64,000 nucleotides of DNA from Schistocerca nitens (taxonomy: Eukaryota; Arthropoda; Insecta; Orthoptera; Acrididae). The notes beneath the pieces were generated by a model. That model had not been told where the DNA came from and did no database searches. It saw only the letters and a program-made list of their open reading frames with translations. A program made the translations under genes and the position numbers. This document shows, in pieces, positions 1 through 11,320 of this stretch. The stretch spans positions 133,608,521 through 133,672,520 of the forward strand of contig NC_064621.1 in NCBI RefSeq assembly GCF_023898315.1, written 5' to 3'. Each line of letters starts with the position of its first letter. Position 1 is the first letter of the stretch.

Positions 1-210
1 AACAGTCCATAATATTCCCTATCACTAATCACACAGTTCATCAGCAGAAATTAAACATGTCCTAGTGGCACCAATCATGTAGAAGAAATGCAAATAACAG
101 TCCATAATATTCCCTATCACTAATCAGTCAGTTAATCAAAGTTCATTAGCACAAATTATGTTGAACAAGTGCAGGTAACAGTCCATAATATTCACTATCA
201 CTAATTACAC
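1..210 (-). repeat. Tandem repeat in the 3' noncoding region of the left Gypsy copy
   Basis: Three units begin with the same bases at 1, 96 and 177, giving periods of about 95 and 81 bp. They are the reverse complement of the 95-bp units at about 14870-15065 in the right copy, so the array predates the inverted arrangement. The window edge cuts it. Confidence 0.75.
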
Positions 211-779
211 AGTTCATCATACAAATAATAATAAACACACAAATGATATCAGATAATTGTCATATTAACTATTACAATAACCAAATAGCAGTAAACCTAT
301 AATATTTATGGGTGTCAGTGCAAGCCACAACAAACAAGTAAAATAATATTTAGGAGATAGGTTGGGATCACTTCTCTGGGATTATAAAAGGAAAACACAC
401 AAAACACACTCACTCATCTTTCATCCACATTTAGTGCTACTGTGTAGTTGAATAGTGTTAACTGTGTAAATGCAATTCTGTCAAAATTTTATGTTCATCA
501 TGTGTATCAAGTAGTAGTGGCAGCAATGTATAACAGTCAATAATAGTTAGTCAACGTCATAGTCATCATGTCAAGACCAATGTTTGCCAAGCCAGGTCAA
601 AATGTACGGTTGATGAACAACTGTCAGTGTACCAAGATATGCAAATGCTTCCTCTCTCAAAAAAATGTATATACTGCTTAGTGATTTGACAAAGTGTGTG
701 TGTAGACAAACTTCCTTCTACTTGAGTGTTCTAGTCTGCCATCTTCATCCTCCTTGTTCCATATGGACCAACAAAAAAA

Positions 780-1015
780 ATATGCTCCTCACTTACTTTA
801 CCTCTTATCCACCAAAACTCCAATAATCATCAGCATCACATAATCTGAATAATTCACTAATATCTCCTCAATACGTCGATACATATAAACCTTAGCATCA
901 ATATCATTTACCTTACCTCTTGTCCACGAAAACTCCAATAATCATCACTTAATCTTAATACTTCAATAATACCTCTTCACTACGTCGATATATATAAACC
1001 TCAGCACCAATATCA
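780..1015 (-). repeat. Tandem repeat, about 117-bp period, left Gypsy copy
   Basis: Two imperfect units start near 791 and 907, each holding a stretch that reads CTCCAATAATCATC and a later TACGTCGATA. The counterpart in the right copy is at about 14030-14290. It is noncoding. Confidence 0.6.
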
Positions 1016-2750
1016 TTTCACTTCCATAACAACTCTTTCCTCTAGTCAGTCTCCTCGAACAAGTACAGACAAAATCCTAGTGCAACTTCAATTCATCATC
1101 CCATACAACCCGAAGACACAATGTCAACACACAACCTCTGTGTAATCCATCTGACCCAAATTTTCTACTCATTATAAATTATAAGATACATTTTGGTTCC
1201 TTGTCCATCATTAAATAAAAGAAATGCATACATGACCTCTAACAGACTTAGTTCGAATAACTCTCAGTAATTAAGTACGATTACGGAGTGTGAATGATCA
1301 TAATATTTCACAGTGTGTACACCACTTCAAAAATTATGGCAAACAGAAGCAAACATGTGGAGTATTTCTTGTGTCAAGTGTCACTTCCTATTTCAGTTAC
1401 TCACGAAAAATGCAGTGTAATAACTGTGAATGGTCTAACCTAGTGTTGGTATGTCATGTCGTTAGCTTCCTTCCTATTAGCATAAATTTATACAGTTTGC
1501 ATAAAACCTCCAGCTCATGTGACTTCTATAAAGTTTCTTGTACTAATGTCATTCGTCGAATTATAGCAGTTCATTTTCTTATCTTAAAAATATAAGGCAC
1601 TGAGCATAAGCAAAACATGCAATAGCGAGTAAATATACCAGTAGAGAACAGAATGTCAACAAGTGGATGCAGCACAATCCCTACAATGAGGCTCTGCCAA
1701 GCGAACAATTTATAATTAATACCACAGTGTGACCTAAACTCTATGTTCGTACACAGTATATCAGCATTTCTATATTCTAAATTAAAGAGTAGTTATGACA
1801 ACAAAACAGAAATGTGTAAATATGCAATCCATACGCAAAGCAGCAAATACGTATCTTACATAATAAACAGGCCATTATCATCATATCAGCATAAGCAAAT
1901 AAATGTTCATATGTAATCTTAATAAGTAAACATGAAGGCGCAAGCAGATAAATCACAAAGTGTAACCTACATACATAACCACAGTCAGCACAATTAATCA
2001 GTTGACAATTACAATTTAAATAAATAAGCACAGCAGGCACATAATAAAAAAAAATATGACATCAGTGAAAAGGCATAGCAGCCAAGCGATGCATAATATA
2101 CATAAGTAACAACACTGTTCATCAATCAATAATTGTCAAAATCAACAAATGTACACAAACACGTCGCTTCACAAGTAAATTCATAGAACATGAAATTTAG
2201 CACGAAGTATGAGTCACGTAATCGCGAGCAGCAAATTACGTCTAAAGTACGTACCTAAGTGGAAATATGTTACCTGAAAAATAAACTCAATTAATAGTTA
2301 CCCTTTTTAGTTTATTACTTTTTTTTCGAAATTACATTCTTCCTGAAATTTTCTCCATAGCAAGTCGTCTTAACGTCGGACACGCACAGAATTTACCTGA
2401 AGGTCTTAAATATTTTACACAACCGTATCCTGAAAAATACTGAACGTTAAAAACATAATTTATAAACTCACCATAGCTTTATACAGAATTTAATCCGAGA
2501 AATTAGACTGTGTATTTGTTTACGTCTGTCAGTGCATTCGCACTGAGCGCTCGATCAGCTGTAGGCGCGTGACGTAGGAAGTAATTGTTTGCGGTCAACG
2601 ACTGCCTTGTGCGGCGCGCAGACTGACTGTTGCTTTGAGTATGTGCCGCCGCCAAAACACAGCACGGTATCCTTGTACTCTCTTCGTGTTTACATGTAGC
2701 TGTTAGTTTCTCACAAGTATGTCATTCCACAAAGTTTTTTCAAAATTATA
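1016..2750 (-). other. Noncoding 3' region of left Gypsy copy
   Basis: This is AT-rich sequence with no recognisable protein domain. It is matched closely in reverse complement by 12319-14030. It holds an 87-residue open frame at 2040-1777 (minus) that also exists as 85 residues in the right copy at 12998-13255. That product is cysteine-rich and hydrophobic but resembles no envelope protein, and its conservation is no better than that of the flanking DNA. Near 2710-2760 the left copy has a short duplication of an ATTCCACAAA-containing stretch that the right copy lacks. Confidence 0.6.
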
Positions 2751-3765
2751 TCATTCCACAAAAATTTTAACGTTAGATATATGATGTATTCCCTTAGAGC
2801 GTCGAGATTTAAGAGTTTCTACTTCAACAGTGTTATCATGGATAATTTTGCGAATTCTGTATGGACCGTTATAAAGCAGAAAAAATTTGCGACATAAGCC
2901 TTTTCCTTTATGAGACAAACGATGAGATTTAATTAACACCTTCTGACCAACTGACAAGATTTTTAAACGACCAGGACGTTTAGCTGATTTCCTTCTTCTA
3001 GCGGCCGCAGATGTAATATTTTGTAGAGCCAGGTTGACAACTTCAGAATGCCGCAGTTTCCGTGAAGGCGGAAAAGGAACGATTTCAGAAATGCGATTTG
3101 TTGGTACTTTATTTTTTAATATCAATAGAGGCGGTAAAGAAGTTGAGTCATTTGGAAGTTCATTCAGAATGTTTTGAAAAATATGAAGATACTGATCCCA
3201 AGTTCTGTGATTCTGATGACAATAAAGACGGCACAATTTATTGATTTCCTTCATCCATCTCTCTGAAGCATTAGATTGAGGGTGAAAAAGTGAAATATAA
3301 ATTGGTTTAATCTTACGACGTCGTAGAGTACGAAGCCAAATTTTAGAGCGAAACTGTGATCCATTATCTGATATAACATTATCAACATGACCCACTTCTT
3401 TAAGAAAATGTTTGATGAAAGCGTTAGATACTGAACGAGCTGTTGCTTTGCGTAAAGGTGTAAAACACACATATTCTGATGTCAATTCCACTGCTACGAA
3501 AATGTACGCAAAACCATTAGTAGAACGAACCACTGGACCGAACAAATCGACTGCAGCCATGTCCTTTAATTTCGCTGGAATGATAGGAAACAACGGTGCT
3601 CTGTGAGAAACAGTTGGCGGCTTAGCCTGTTGACATAATCTGCATTTGGCAAGAACTGATCGAATACGTTTTTCCATATTGCTGAAGTAGCAATTTTCTC
3701 GTAATTTATGAAAGCATTTTCTGGGACCAAAGTGTGCATAACTGAAATATGTAAACGAGGTGTGG
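2751..3765 (-). pseudogene. Gypsy integrase domain, left copy (frame open)
   Basis: The retroviral-type integrase inserts element cDNA into the host chromosome. In order on the minus strand there is an HHCC zinc finger beginning near 3760 (histidines in an H-x4-H arrangement, then CRLC), followed by a DDE catalytic core. The core Asp lies in AVDLFGP, the second Asp in SDNGSQF and the Glu in NASERWMKE, 34 residues after the second Asp. A basic C-terminal region with a chromatin-binding-like stretch (NGPYRIRKI) follows. From the Met at 3677 it is open for 308 codons and all three catalytic acids are present. The reading frame differs from the upstream RT frame because the RNase H deletion is out of frame, so integrase could not be made as part of Pol here. 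I therefore call it a pseudogene fragment, although its own frame is intact. Confidence 0.85.
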
Positions 3766-4161
3766 CCAAATCATTCAATCTAACAAAGCGTCTAAGAAAA
3801 TTACAGACACCAAGGAAACTACGAACATCACGTTTTGTAGTAGGAACAGCATAATTACGAATAGCGTCTAGCTTCTCTGGATCGGGAAGAATACCTTCTG
3901 TAGAAATAATGTGACCGAGAAATTTCACCTGAGAACGGCCAAATTCAGATTTTTCGAAGTTCACTGTAATGCCAACTCTTGCAAAAATACGTAATAATGA
4001 ATCCAAAATTTTGTTATGTTCACTCCAAGAACGTTTAGCAATAAGAATATCGTCAACATATGAAGTAATATTGTCACGAAGATAAACAGGTAAAATTTCG
4101 TTTAAATTACGAATGAATGCTGCAGAAGATATAGTAAGTCCAAACGGTAATTTCCAAAGTC
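3740..4161 (-). pseudogene. Gypsy reverse transcriptase C-terminal fragment, left copy
   Basis: This is the palm, thumb and connection part of a Ty3/Gypsy reverse transcriptase. The YVDD catalytic box is readable near 4065-4050 (minus), followed by LGHIIS and the NFLRRFV motif typical of the Gypsy RT tether. The upstream RT half, including the first catalytic Asp, is missing because of the break at about 4161. Downstream it joins integrase directly, without RNase H and in a different frame. It is non-functional by structure. Confidence 0.8.
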
Positions 4162-4367
4162 ACTTTTGGGTAAAATCGTCATATCCAGTTAATCTTTACC
4201 TACTGTCTAGATAGATGGATAGTAGAAGAGTTGTTTTTATAGATGTAAAGAATAGTGAAAGAGTAGGCAGCAGTGCAGAAAACTAAAAGGGAAATAGCAC
4301 CACTACAGCTCGGGGCCCTGTGAACGCTACGGCACATATTCACTTAGTATAGTGAATCCCCTGAGGA
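4162..4367. other. Filler sequence at internal deletion of left Gypsy copy
   Basis: About 205 bp have no counterpart in the right Gypsy copy and replace its segment of about 8845-10905. There is no open frame of note and no obvious target-site duplication. It may be a fragment of another repeat captured during end joining. Confidence 0.55.
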
Positions 4368-5587
4368 CATTAATAGCTGCACATAAACTTCAGTTTGTGA
4401 CTTAGTGGCAAATTTGGCGGAAGTGCGTACGTAAATTGATCTAACCATGAACATGGATGTATGTCATTCTTAGAATTGCGGAAGATCTTAAATTTCCGAA
4501 CAGTCAAAAAGTGTTTATAGTCAAAGTTTTCGCCTCGTGGCGACAAAGACCTACCGCGTCTGTCCCAGTTTGAATGTCGATTATTGTCAAGTTCGCGCGT
4601 CTGGCGCTCTCTTGTTGCGTCCCGTAAATGAAACAAATTACTTTCTTCAAAGCCCTCTGCTATCTGTGATTCTAAATTTCTTCTGCTGTCTTTTCCTACG
4701 ATTTCGCCTTCAATTTGTTTGACTTGCTTTCGTAATGCTTCAACTTCCCTTTTAACGCGTTCATTAAATTTTCCCTGATTTTCAACATGCTTATTTATGT
4801 TCTGGTACTCTTCGGTTTCTGCAAATGGTAATGGAGCTGTATCATCTGAATCTCTGTCCCCATGTAAACTAAGATTTGTCAATTTATCTGAAATCTCCTC
4901 ATCTCTTTTCGATAAGTCACCTATTTTTTCTTTCTGTTTATTTACGTCTTCCGTAAGTGTCGCGACTCGGGTTTTGGTATTGTCACATCTAGTAGTTAAC
5001 TGTTCATACTGTTGCGTTAAGTCATTTGTTACGGATTCCTCGATTCTCTCAAATATTTCCTCCTTATCGTGTGCACGTTGTAAATTTAACTCTGAAAATT
5101 TTTGTACTATCACGCGATCTTTTTCTTCCCGTTCTCTGTCCTGTTCCTCTTGTCTAATCTCTACTGCAATTAATCTAATATTGTGAGAATTCAAAATCGG
5201 TTGTACTTCTTCTCTAATTTCTTTCTTTGATTCATCTTTCATGTTTTTGAAACATGTCCCTGTTCGTGAGCCTAACTGTGTTGTCATTGCTTTCATCTCA
5301 GTTCTAATTATTCCTATGTCTGTTTCAATTGTTTTTAATTCAGATCCCAAATTTAATATTGCACCCATCAACTGCTGCATATCTTCTGTCGTTAACCACG
5401 TAATCTGAGAATTTTTCGATTGTGAAAAATTTTGAACTGTTTCTGGACTATTTTCCCTGCTTATTAAATTGTTTTCAACTCCATTATTCCTCATCCTGTT
5501 CTCCTGTGTTGGCGAGTTCGCCATGTTAACAATTTCGTTATTCTGGCTATTCATCATTTTTGCCTTTTTCATCGATCGCGTAATCAT
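4368..5587 (-). pseudogene. Gypsy gag, left copy, 3'-truncated
   Basis: Gag is the structural protein that packages element RNA in virus-like particles. This copy is open for 405 codons from an ATG at 5587 (MITRSMKKAKMMNS). The first half is Gln/Glu/Lys-rich and predicted coiled coil (about residues 60-300), followed by the start of a capsid-like region (KIFRNSKNDIHPCSWLDQF). The frame stops at the internal deletion near 4370, so the Asn/Arg/Tyr-rich C-terminus is gone. It is shorter than the right copy between about residues 70 and 115, because the right copy carries an expansion of short repeats there. The start codon is supported by conservation in both copies. Confidence 0.8.
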
Positions 5588-5902
5588 TTACAAAATATAC
5601 AAAACTCGTCACTGTACGAAAATTACACACAATGCCTCCATATTTCCAACAATACCATTCACACGAAATGTTTCCCTCAAACACGATTAACGAACAATTG
5701 AAATCTTCCTAACTGCACAAAATTGTCAAACCCGTATACAAGATAACAAAATTAAATTCTGCAAAAAAAAATACCATTAAAAGAATGACAATTACCAAAT
5801 CTACACATGCAAAATAGACTACAATTACTAAACTACAATTACTAAACTACAACAATACTACTGTCTACTATTTTTGCAATCAGAAGAAATCCAAGGAACG
5901 AT

Positions 5903-5990
5903 CCGAAGCAGCGGTCGCCACGTGCATGGGGGCTTAATTAAAATAAAATGAAAATAATTTTTAATTTTTTGATTTAGTGTCTGTCTGTCC
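5903..5990 (-). mobile_element. Truncated 5' LTR end and primer-binding site, left Gypsy copy
   Basis: Read on the minus strand, the last roughly 65 bp of the LTR end in GCCCCCATGCA (5923), followed after two bases by TGGCGACCGCTGCTTCGG (5920-5903). TGGCGACCG is the kind of primer-binding site used by tRNA-Arg-primed elements such as Drosophila 412 (known from the family; the tRNA identity here is inference). Homology to the LTR stops at about 5990, where it abuts the RNase H fragment. Confidence 0.75.
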
Positions 5991-6366
5991 GATTACACTC
6001 ATCATACAAAGGCCTAGGTGCACATTTATTTCAAGAGATAGAAGAAAACGGCGTTGTAGTACAGAAGACTATTGCATTTGGAAGTCGTGTTCTCTCTAAA
6101 TCAGAAAAGAATTATTCGATTACGGAACTTGAAGCTTTGGCTGTTGTTTGGGCTTTCACAAAATTTCGCACATTTTTGTTCGGTAGACATACTAAGGTTT
6201 ACACTGATCATCGAGCTTTGGAATTTCTTATGTCGACAAAATTAACTCATGGCAGATTGTCACGATGGGCGTTGTACCTACAGGAATTTGATTTTAGTAT
6301 TGTTTACATACAGGGATCTTCAAATATTGTTGCTGATGCTTTATCACGTGCACCTATGGGTTTGAA
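5990..6366 (+). pseudogene. Gypsy RNase H domain fragment outside its pol gene
   Basis: RNase H degrades the RNA strand of the RNA-DNA hybrid during reverse transcription. The open stretch encodes recognisable Gypsy RNase H motifs: YKGLGAHLFQ near the start, then SITELEALAVVWA (catalytic Glu), VYTDHRALEFL (catalytic Asp) and NIVADALSR at the end. The first catalytic Asp of the usual TDAS motif is not visible; the break falls at or before it. It is joined directly to LTR sequence downstream and to the truncated LTR of the left copy upstream. It corresponds closely to the domain missing from pol in both neighbouring copies, so it probably comes from a third copy or from a rearranged piece of the same family. 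Confidence 0.85.
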
Positions 6367-6399
6367 ACAAAGTGCTTGTCGAGGACTCGTGGTAGTCAG

Positions 6400-7029
6400 T
6401 TCGTGCTGAGATGTGCTAGTGGGCAAGGCTTGTCGAGATGTTGTAGTAAGGAGTGCTTGTTCCATGTTTTATGCAGTTGTTTGATGGGATAGACAGCAGA
6501 TGGTTCGAATGGAAATACTGTAATGATCAGAGTACTTTTCGTCAATATATATGAAGGTAAAATATTCTGTGTTTTTTTTTTCATTATTTCAGTGTCTTAA
6601 ATAATGCGTCATTACAGGTTAGTCAACAAAGCATCTGGCTTGTGTTCTTGTATTAGAGTGTAATTCTAGTTTTCTTGAGTAATTATGGTATTTCTATTTT
6701 CTTTAATTAATTCAGTATAAATGATATTTAAAATTTCTTGTGTTATTGAAGAAGAACCGTGCCAGATGCGTACGTTGAGTCATACTTCCACACACAGAAC
6801 AGTTACACTTGTGCTTTGGTTTCGTAGGTTTTATAGTTGCTGGGGACTTAATTAATTAATTGTGTTAATGAAAATTTCCATTTCATTCTTTGTTGTTGTT
6901 CTATGCAGTCAGATTGCGTAATAATACTAGTCAGGGCCAACCGTTTACGAGACTTCGTAATCGAACAGACAGCTACTGAAGCAAAAAATTAAAATTATTT
7001 GCATTCTATTATAATTAAGCCCCCATGCA
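6400..7029 (+). mobile_element. 5' LTR of right Gypsy copy (5' boundary uncertain)
   Basis: From about 6430 to 7029 this matches the 3' LTR at 15946-16540 nearly base for base. The end is GCCCCCATGCA, with the final CA at 7028-7029. Upstream of about 6430 the match becomes patchy, because the 3' LTR carries extra bases around 15900-15950 and this copy runs into the RNase H fragment, so the 5' end is truncated or rearranged. No TG start matching that of the 3' LTR is identifiable here. Confidence 0.75.
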
Positions 7030-7031
7030 CG

Positions 7032-7049
7032 TGGCGACCGCTGCTTCGG
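7032..7049 (+). promoter_or_regulatory. Primer-binding site, tRNA-Arg-like
   Basis: TGGCGACCGCTGCTTCGG begins two bases after the LTR end and would anneal to the 3' end of a tRNA. TGGCGACCG fits tRNA-Arg priming as in 412/mdg1-type elements. The same site is present at 5920-5903 in the left copy. Confidence 0.65.
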
Positions 7050-7351
7050 ATCGTCCCTTGGAATTTTTCTGATTGTAAAAATAGTAGACAGTAGTATTGT
7101 TGTAGTAATTTGTAGTCTTGTAATTGTAGTCTATTTTGCATGTGTAGATTTGGTAATTGTCATTCTTCTAATGGTATTTTTTTCAGAATTTAATTCTGTT
7201 GTCTTGCATACGCGTTTGACAATTTAGTGCAATTATTTCAATTGTTCGTTAATCGTGTTTGAGGGAAACATTTCGTGTGAATGGTATTGTTAGAGACAAA
7301 GTGTCATTGTGTGTAATTTTCATATAGTGACGAGTTTTGTATATTTTGTAA

Positions 7352-9740
7352 ATGATTACGCGATCAATGAAAAAGGCAAAAATGATGAATAGTGAGAATG
7401 ACGAAATTGTTGACATGGCGAACTCGCCAACAGAGGAAAACAGTATCATGAATAATGAAGTGGAAAACAATTTAATAAGTCGGGAAAATAGTCCGCAACC
7501 ATTTCAAAATTTTTCTCAGTCAGAAAATTCACAGAATCCGAGATTGACGACAGAAGATTCTGGAATAGTATCGAACACAGATAGCTTTATGGCTATGCAG
7601 AAGGAAGTTAGTTTTGCGGGGAATGTTAGGGGCGAAAAGAATTGCGAACAAGTTAACAAGGAGCAGTTGATGAGTGCAATATTAAATTTGGGATCTCGGT
7701 TAGACTCACAAATGGGAACAATGGAGCAGTTTCGATCTGAATTTAAAACAGAGATAGGAACAATTAAAGCAGAGATGGGAACTTTGGGATCTGAATTAAA
7801 AACAGATAGGGGAACAATGGAAACACGTTTAGACTCACTGGGATCACAGTTGGGATCTGAATTAAAAACAGTGGGATCACAAATAGGAACAATTAAAAAC
7901 AGAGATGGGAACTTTGGAAACACGGTTAGATTCACGAATAGGGACATGTTTCAAAAATATGAAAGATGAATTAAAGAAAGAAATTAGAGAAGAAGTACAA
8001 CCGATTTTGAATTCTCACAATAATAGATTAATTGCAGTAGAGATTAGACAAAGGGAACAGGATAGAGAACAGGAAGAAAGAGATCGCGTGATAGTACAAA
8101 AATTTTCAGAGTTAAATTTACAACGTGCACACGATAAGGAAGAAATATTTGAGAGAATCGAGGAATCCGTACCAAATGACAGAATAAATAATCTAACACA
8201 ACAATATGAACAGTTAACTACCAAATGTGTCAACACTGAATCCCGAGTCGCGACACTTACGGCAGACGTAAATAAACAGAAAGAAAAAATAGGTGACTTA
8301 TCGGAAAGAGTTGAGGAAATTTCAGATAAATTGACAAATATTAGTTTACATGGGGACAGAGATTCGGATGATACAGCTCCACTGCCATTTGCGGAAACTG
8401 AAGAGTACCAGAACATAAATAAACATGTTGAAAATCAGGGAAAATTTAATGAACGCGTTAAAAGGGAAGTTGAGGCATTACGGAAGCAAGTCAAACAAAT
8501 TGAAGGCGAAATTGTAGGAAAAGACAGCAAGAGAAATTTAGAATCACAGATACCAGGGGGGTTTGAAGAAAATAATTTGTTTCATTTACGGGAGGCAACA
8601 AGAGAGCGCCAGGCGCGCGAACTTGACAATAATCAACATTGGGACTGGGACAGACGCGGTAGGTCTTTGTCGCCACGAGGCGAAAACTTTGACTATAAAC
8701 ACTTTTTGACTGTTCGGAAATTTAAGATCTTCCGCAATTCTAAGAATGACATACATCCATGTTCATGGTTAGATCAATTTATGTACGCACTCCCACCAAA
8801 TTGGCCACTGAGTCACAAACTGGAATTTATGTGTGGATATTTAGAAAACGAACCGGCGACGCGGATGCGCGCACTCATTAGAGATTGTAATAATCTGAAT
8901 GAATTTTATCATGCATTTCTATCGGCATATTGGTCCGAAAACACACAAGACAGAGTCAAACATAGTCTGATTATGCAGCGTAATTTTAAACAGTCTGAGT
9001 TCCGCACGCCGGCAGAATACTTTGAAGACATGATTCGAAAGAATCAGTTCCTGTCCAACCCTTATAGCCCGACTGAATTAATTCGCATTTGTTTAACTAA
9101 GCTGCCACAATCCATAAGACAAATTGCTTTAGCCGGAAGATGTAAAGATGATATTGAGACTTTTAAGACTTTGTTACAAGAACTTGAGTATGACAACGAC
9201 GACGGGACTTCTTGTAACTTTTTCAGTAACAGTAATTACGATAGATTTTCAGAGAAAAGGGATAGTGATCGGAACGGGCGTTATATGGGTAATTTTGAGA
9301 ATGACAGACCTAACAGACAGGACAATAGATACCAGCCTTATGACAATAACAGACGTTCTAACAGAAATTACACAGACAATTATAATAACGGTAATTCTTA
9401 CCGGAATGATCAATCATACGGAAACAGTAATCGGTATCATCAAGACAGAAATTATTCATACAATAATAGAAACTCTTACTACAGAAATAACCAGGGTAGT
9501 AGGTCTAACAATAATTTCAGAAGTGACAGTCGAAATTATACAAGAAGTAGTTATGCAGACAGACAGGAAAACAGAAATTTTAATAACAGACACAACCAAG
9601 AATTTGCATCTAACAGACAGGAAGGACCTAATTGGCATCCTCCGCGTGACAGAAATTCAGAGAGACAAGTGGAAATAGTAGAAATTGATCCGCGAAATGA
9701 CGGGAATAATCAAAGACGTGACGTAAACAATCGACCATGA
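7352..9740 (+). pseudogene. Gypsy gag, right copy, one frameshift
   Basis: Gag starts at the same ATG as in the left copy (MITRSMKKAKMMNS). The first frame (7352-7969) leaves the reading frame near 7895, where AATTAAAAACAGAGATGG has one extra A relative to the repeat unit at about 7757. The rest continues in the next frame (7905-9740). Predicted regions in order: a long coiled coil; a capsid-like domain (KIFRNSKNDIHPCSWLDQF through residues rich in Leu and Phe); and a C-terminal tail of about 150 residues very rich in Asn, Arg, Tyr and Ser. There is no CCHC zinc knuckle, so RNA binding may rest on the Arg-rich tail (inference). Between 7680 and 7905 short LGSELKT / GTIKAEMGTL-type units are repeated. 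The frame ends at TGA 9738-9740. Confidence 0.85.
9738..9740 (+). other. Single in-frame TGA between gag and pol
   Basis: Downstream of the gag frameshift, gag and pol share one frame and are separated only by TGA followed by C (TGACTTGCAG). Sequence after the stop stays open into protease. TGA-C is a leaky stop context in general, so readthrough is possible. A point mutation in a formerly fused gag-pol is equally possible. Confidence 0.55.
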
Positions 9741-11320
9741 CTTGCAGCTTCGGCTTCTGGCAGCAATATAGACGGTTCAAAAAGTAATGACACTACAACT
9801 TTACACTACGTACGCCTGGAAGATATGAGAGACATTTTGCTAGGCGAAAAGGAAAATAATGTAGACGCATTTTTACATCCTGTTATTGAAGTATGTGTGG
9901 GTAAGAATAAGTTCACTGCAGTTTTAGATTCTGGGAGCCCATTGAACGTCATTAGTGAATCAGTTTTTCGTATATGTGAAAGAACTATTGCCTGTCCTGT
10001 GTTACCTATTTCTAAAACTACAATTCGAGGAGCGATTTCTGGAAAAAGTGTGGAAGTTAAACAACAGACCAATCTAAATTTCATTTGTCAAGGATACGAA
10101 TTTTCTGCTAATTTTATTATTGTTCCATTACTCAGTACACAGATTATACTAGGTATGGAGTTTCTTAACACACATAAGGCAATTTTGAACTTTAAAGAAG
10201 GAAGTGTGAATTTGACTGTTGCCGGAATGCCGAAGTGTTTGAAATTTTTCGAGTGTTTAGCAAGATCTGAATCAGATACAAAATGTTTAAGGTTTCTTAC
10301 TTCTGATGTTTTCGTTGAGCATTATGACGACAGTGTGTTTATTCATGACAATGACAATAGATACAGGGACGCGATGGAGGATATAATTAATAGCGAAGAA
10401 TTAATTAATGAAAAGGATAAAAAAGCGGAAGTGCCAGATGACGTTGCAAGAGAAGAGCTGCACCATATTTTGACTTCACATACTACAGTGTTTAGTCATC
10501 ACACAGGAACTATACAAGGCTTACAATATTTATTTAAAGTAAAAGAACACACACCATTTCGCAGGAAAACGTACGCTATTCCTTTGGCTTACAGAGACAA
10601 GGTTAAGAATGAACTTCAATACATGTTAGATCAGGGCATTATTGAGCCAGCAGTCAGTCCTTATACCAGCCCATTACACGTTGTTCTTAAAAAGGATGGG
10701 TCAATTCGTTTGGTTCTGGATTCCAGACAGATAAATAATATCATCATTCCTGAGACTGACCGTCCACAAAATTTAGATGAACTTCTTCAACATTTCCATG
10801 GAATTAAAGTTTTATCCACGATTGATATGCGCGCAAGATTTTGGCAAATAGAACTCCACCCTGATTGTAGAAAATACACTGCCTTTTTAGCCTTTGGTAA
10901 CTGTTACCAGTTTCGGAAATTACCGTTTGGACTTATTGTATCTTCCGCAGCATTCATTCGTAGTTTAAATGAAATTTTACCTGTTTACTTCGTGACAATA
11001 TTATTTCATATGTTGACGATGTTCTTATTGCTAAAAATTCTTGGAGAGAGCATAACAAAATTTTGGATTCATTATTACGTATTTTTGCAAGAGTTGGCAT
11101 TACAGTGAACTTGGAAAAATCTGAACTTGGTCGTTCTCAGGTGAAATTTCTCGGTCACATTATTTCTACAGAAGGTATTCTTCCCGATCCAGAGAAACTA
11201 GATGCTATTCGTAATTATGCTGTTCCTACCACAAAACGTGATGTTCGTAGTTTCCTTGGTGTCTGTAATTTTCTTAGACGCTTTGTTAGATTGGATGATT
11301 TGGCCACACCTCGTTTACAC
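9741..11320 (+). pseudogene. Gypsy pol: protease and reverse transcriptase, frameshifted
   Basis: The first part is an aspartic protease with catalytic AVLDSGSPLN near 9925 and the later ILGMEFL motif. Reverse transcriptase follows: PFRRKTYAIP, GIIEPAVSPYTSPLHVV, IRLVLDSRQIN, LSTIDMRARFWQIEL (first catalytic Asp) and FRKLPFGL. Relative to the left copy a single T is missing near 10988, which throws the frame just before the catalytic YVDD box. The box is still readable in the next frame at about 11010, continuing as 11063-11320 through LGHIIS and NFLRRFV. In RARFWQ the more usual residue after the Asp motif would be S/AGYWQ. RNase H should follow and is absent. The product could not be an active polymerase without frameshifting. 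Confidence 0.88.

Larger units (their letters stand above)
1..5990 (-). mobile_element. Ty3/Gypsy LTR retrotransposon, left (inverted) copy, incomplete
   Basis: Read on the minus strand this runs from an LTR remnant (about 5990-5923) through a primer-binding site, gag, an RT remnant and integrase into a long noncoding 3' region that leaves the window at base 1. Base for base it is the reverse complement of the plus-strand copy at about 6970-15080, with scattered substitutions. Relative to that copy it lacks about 2 kb (end of gag, protease, most of RT), replaced by about 205 bp of unrelated sequence at 4162-4367, and it lacks RNase H. The Gypsy assignment rests on domain order and on IN and RT motifs. 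The 3' LTR, if present, lies outside the window. Confidence 0.85.

Noticed and set aside
1-210. CRISPR-like repeat array
   Set aside because: Eukaryotic context; only three units with no unique spacers, and they belong to the Gypsy 3' region.
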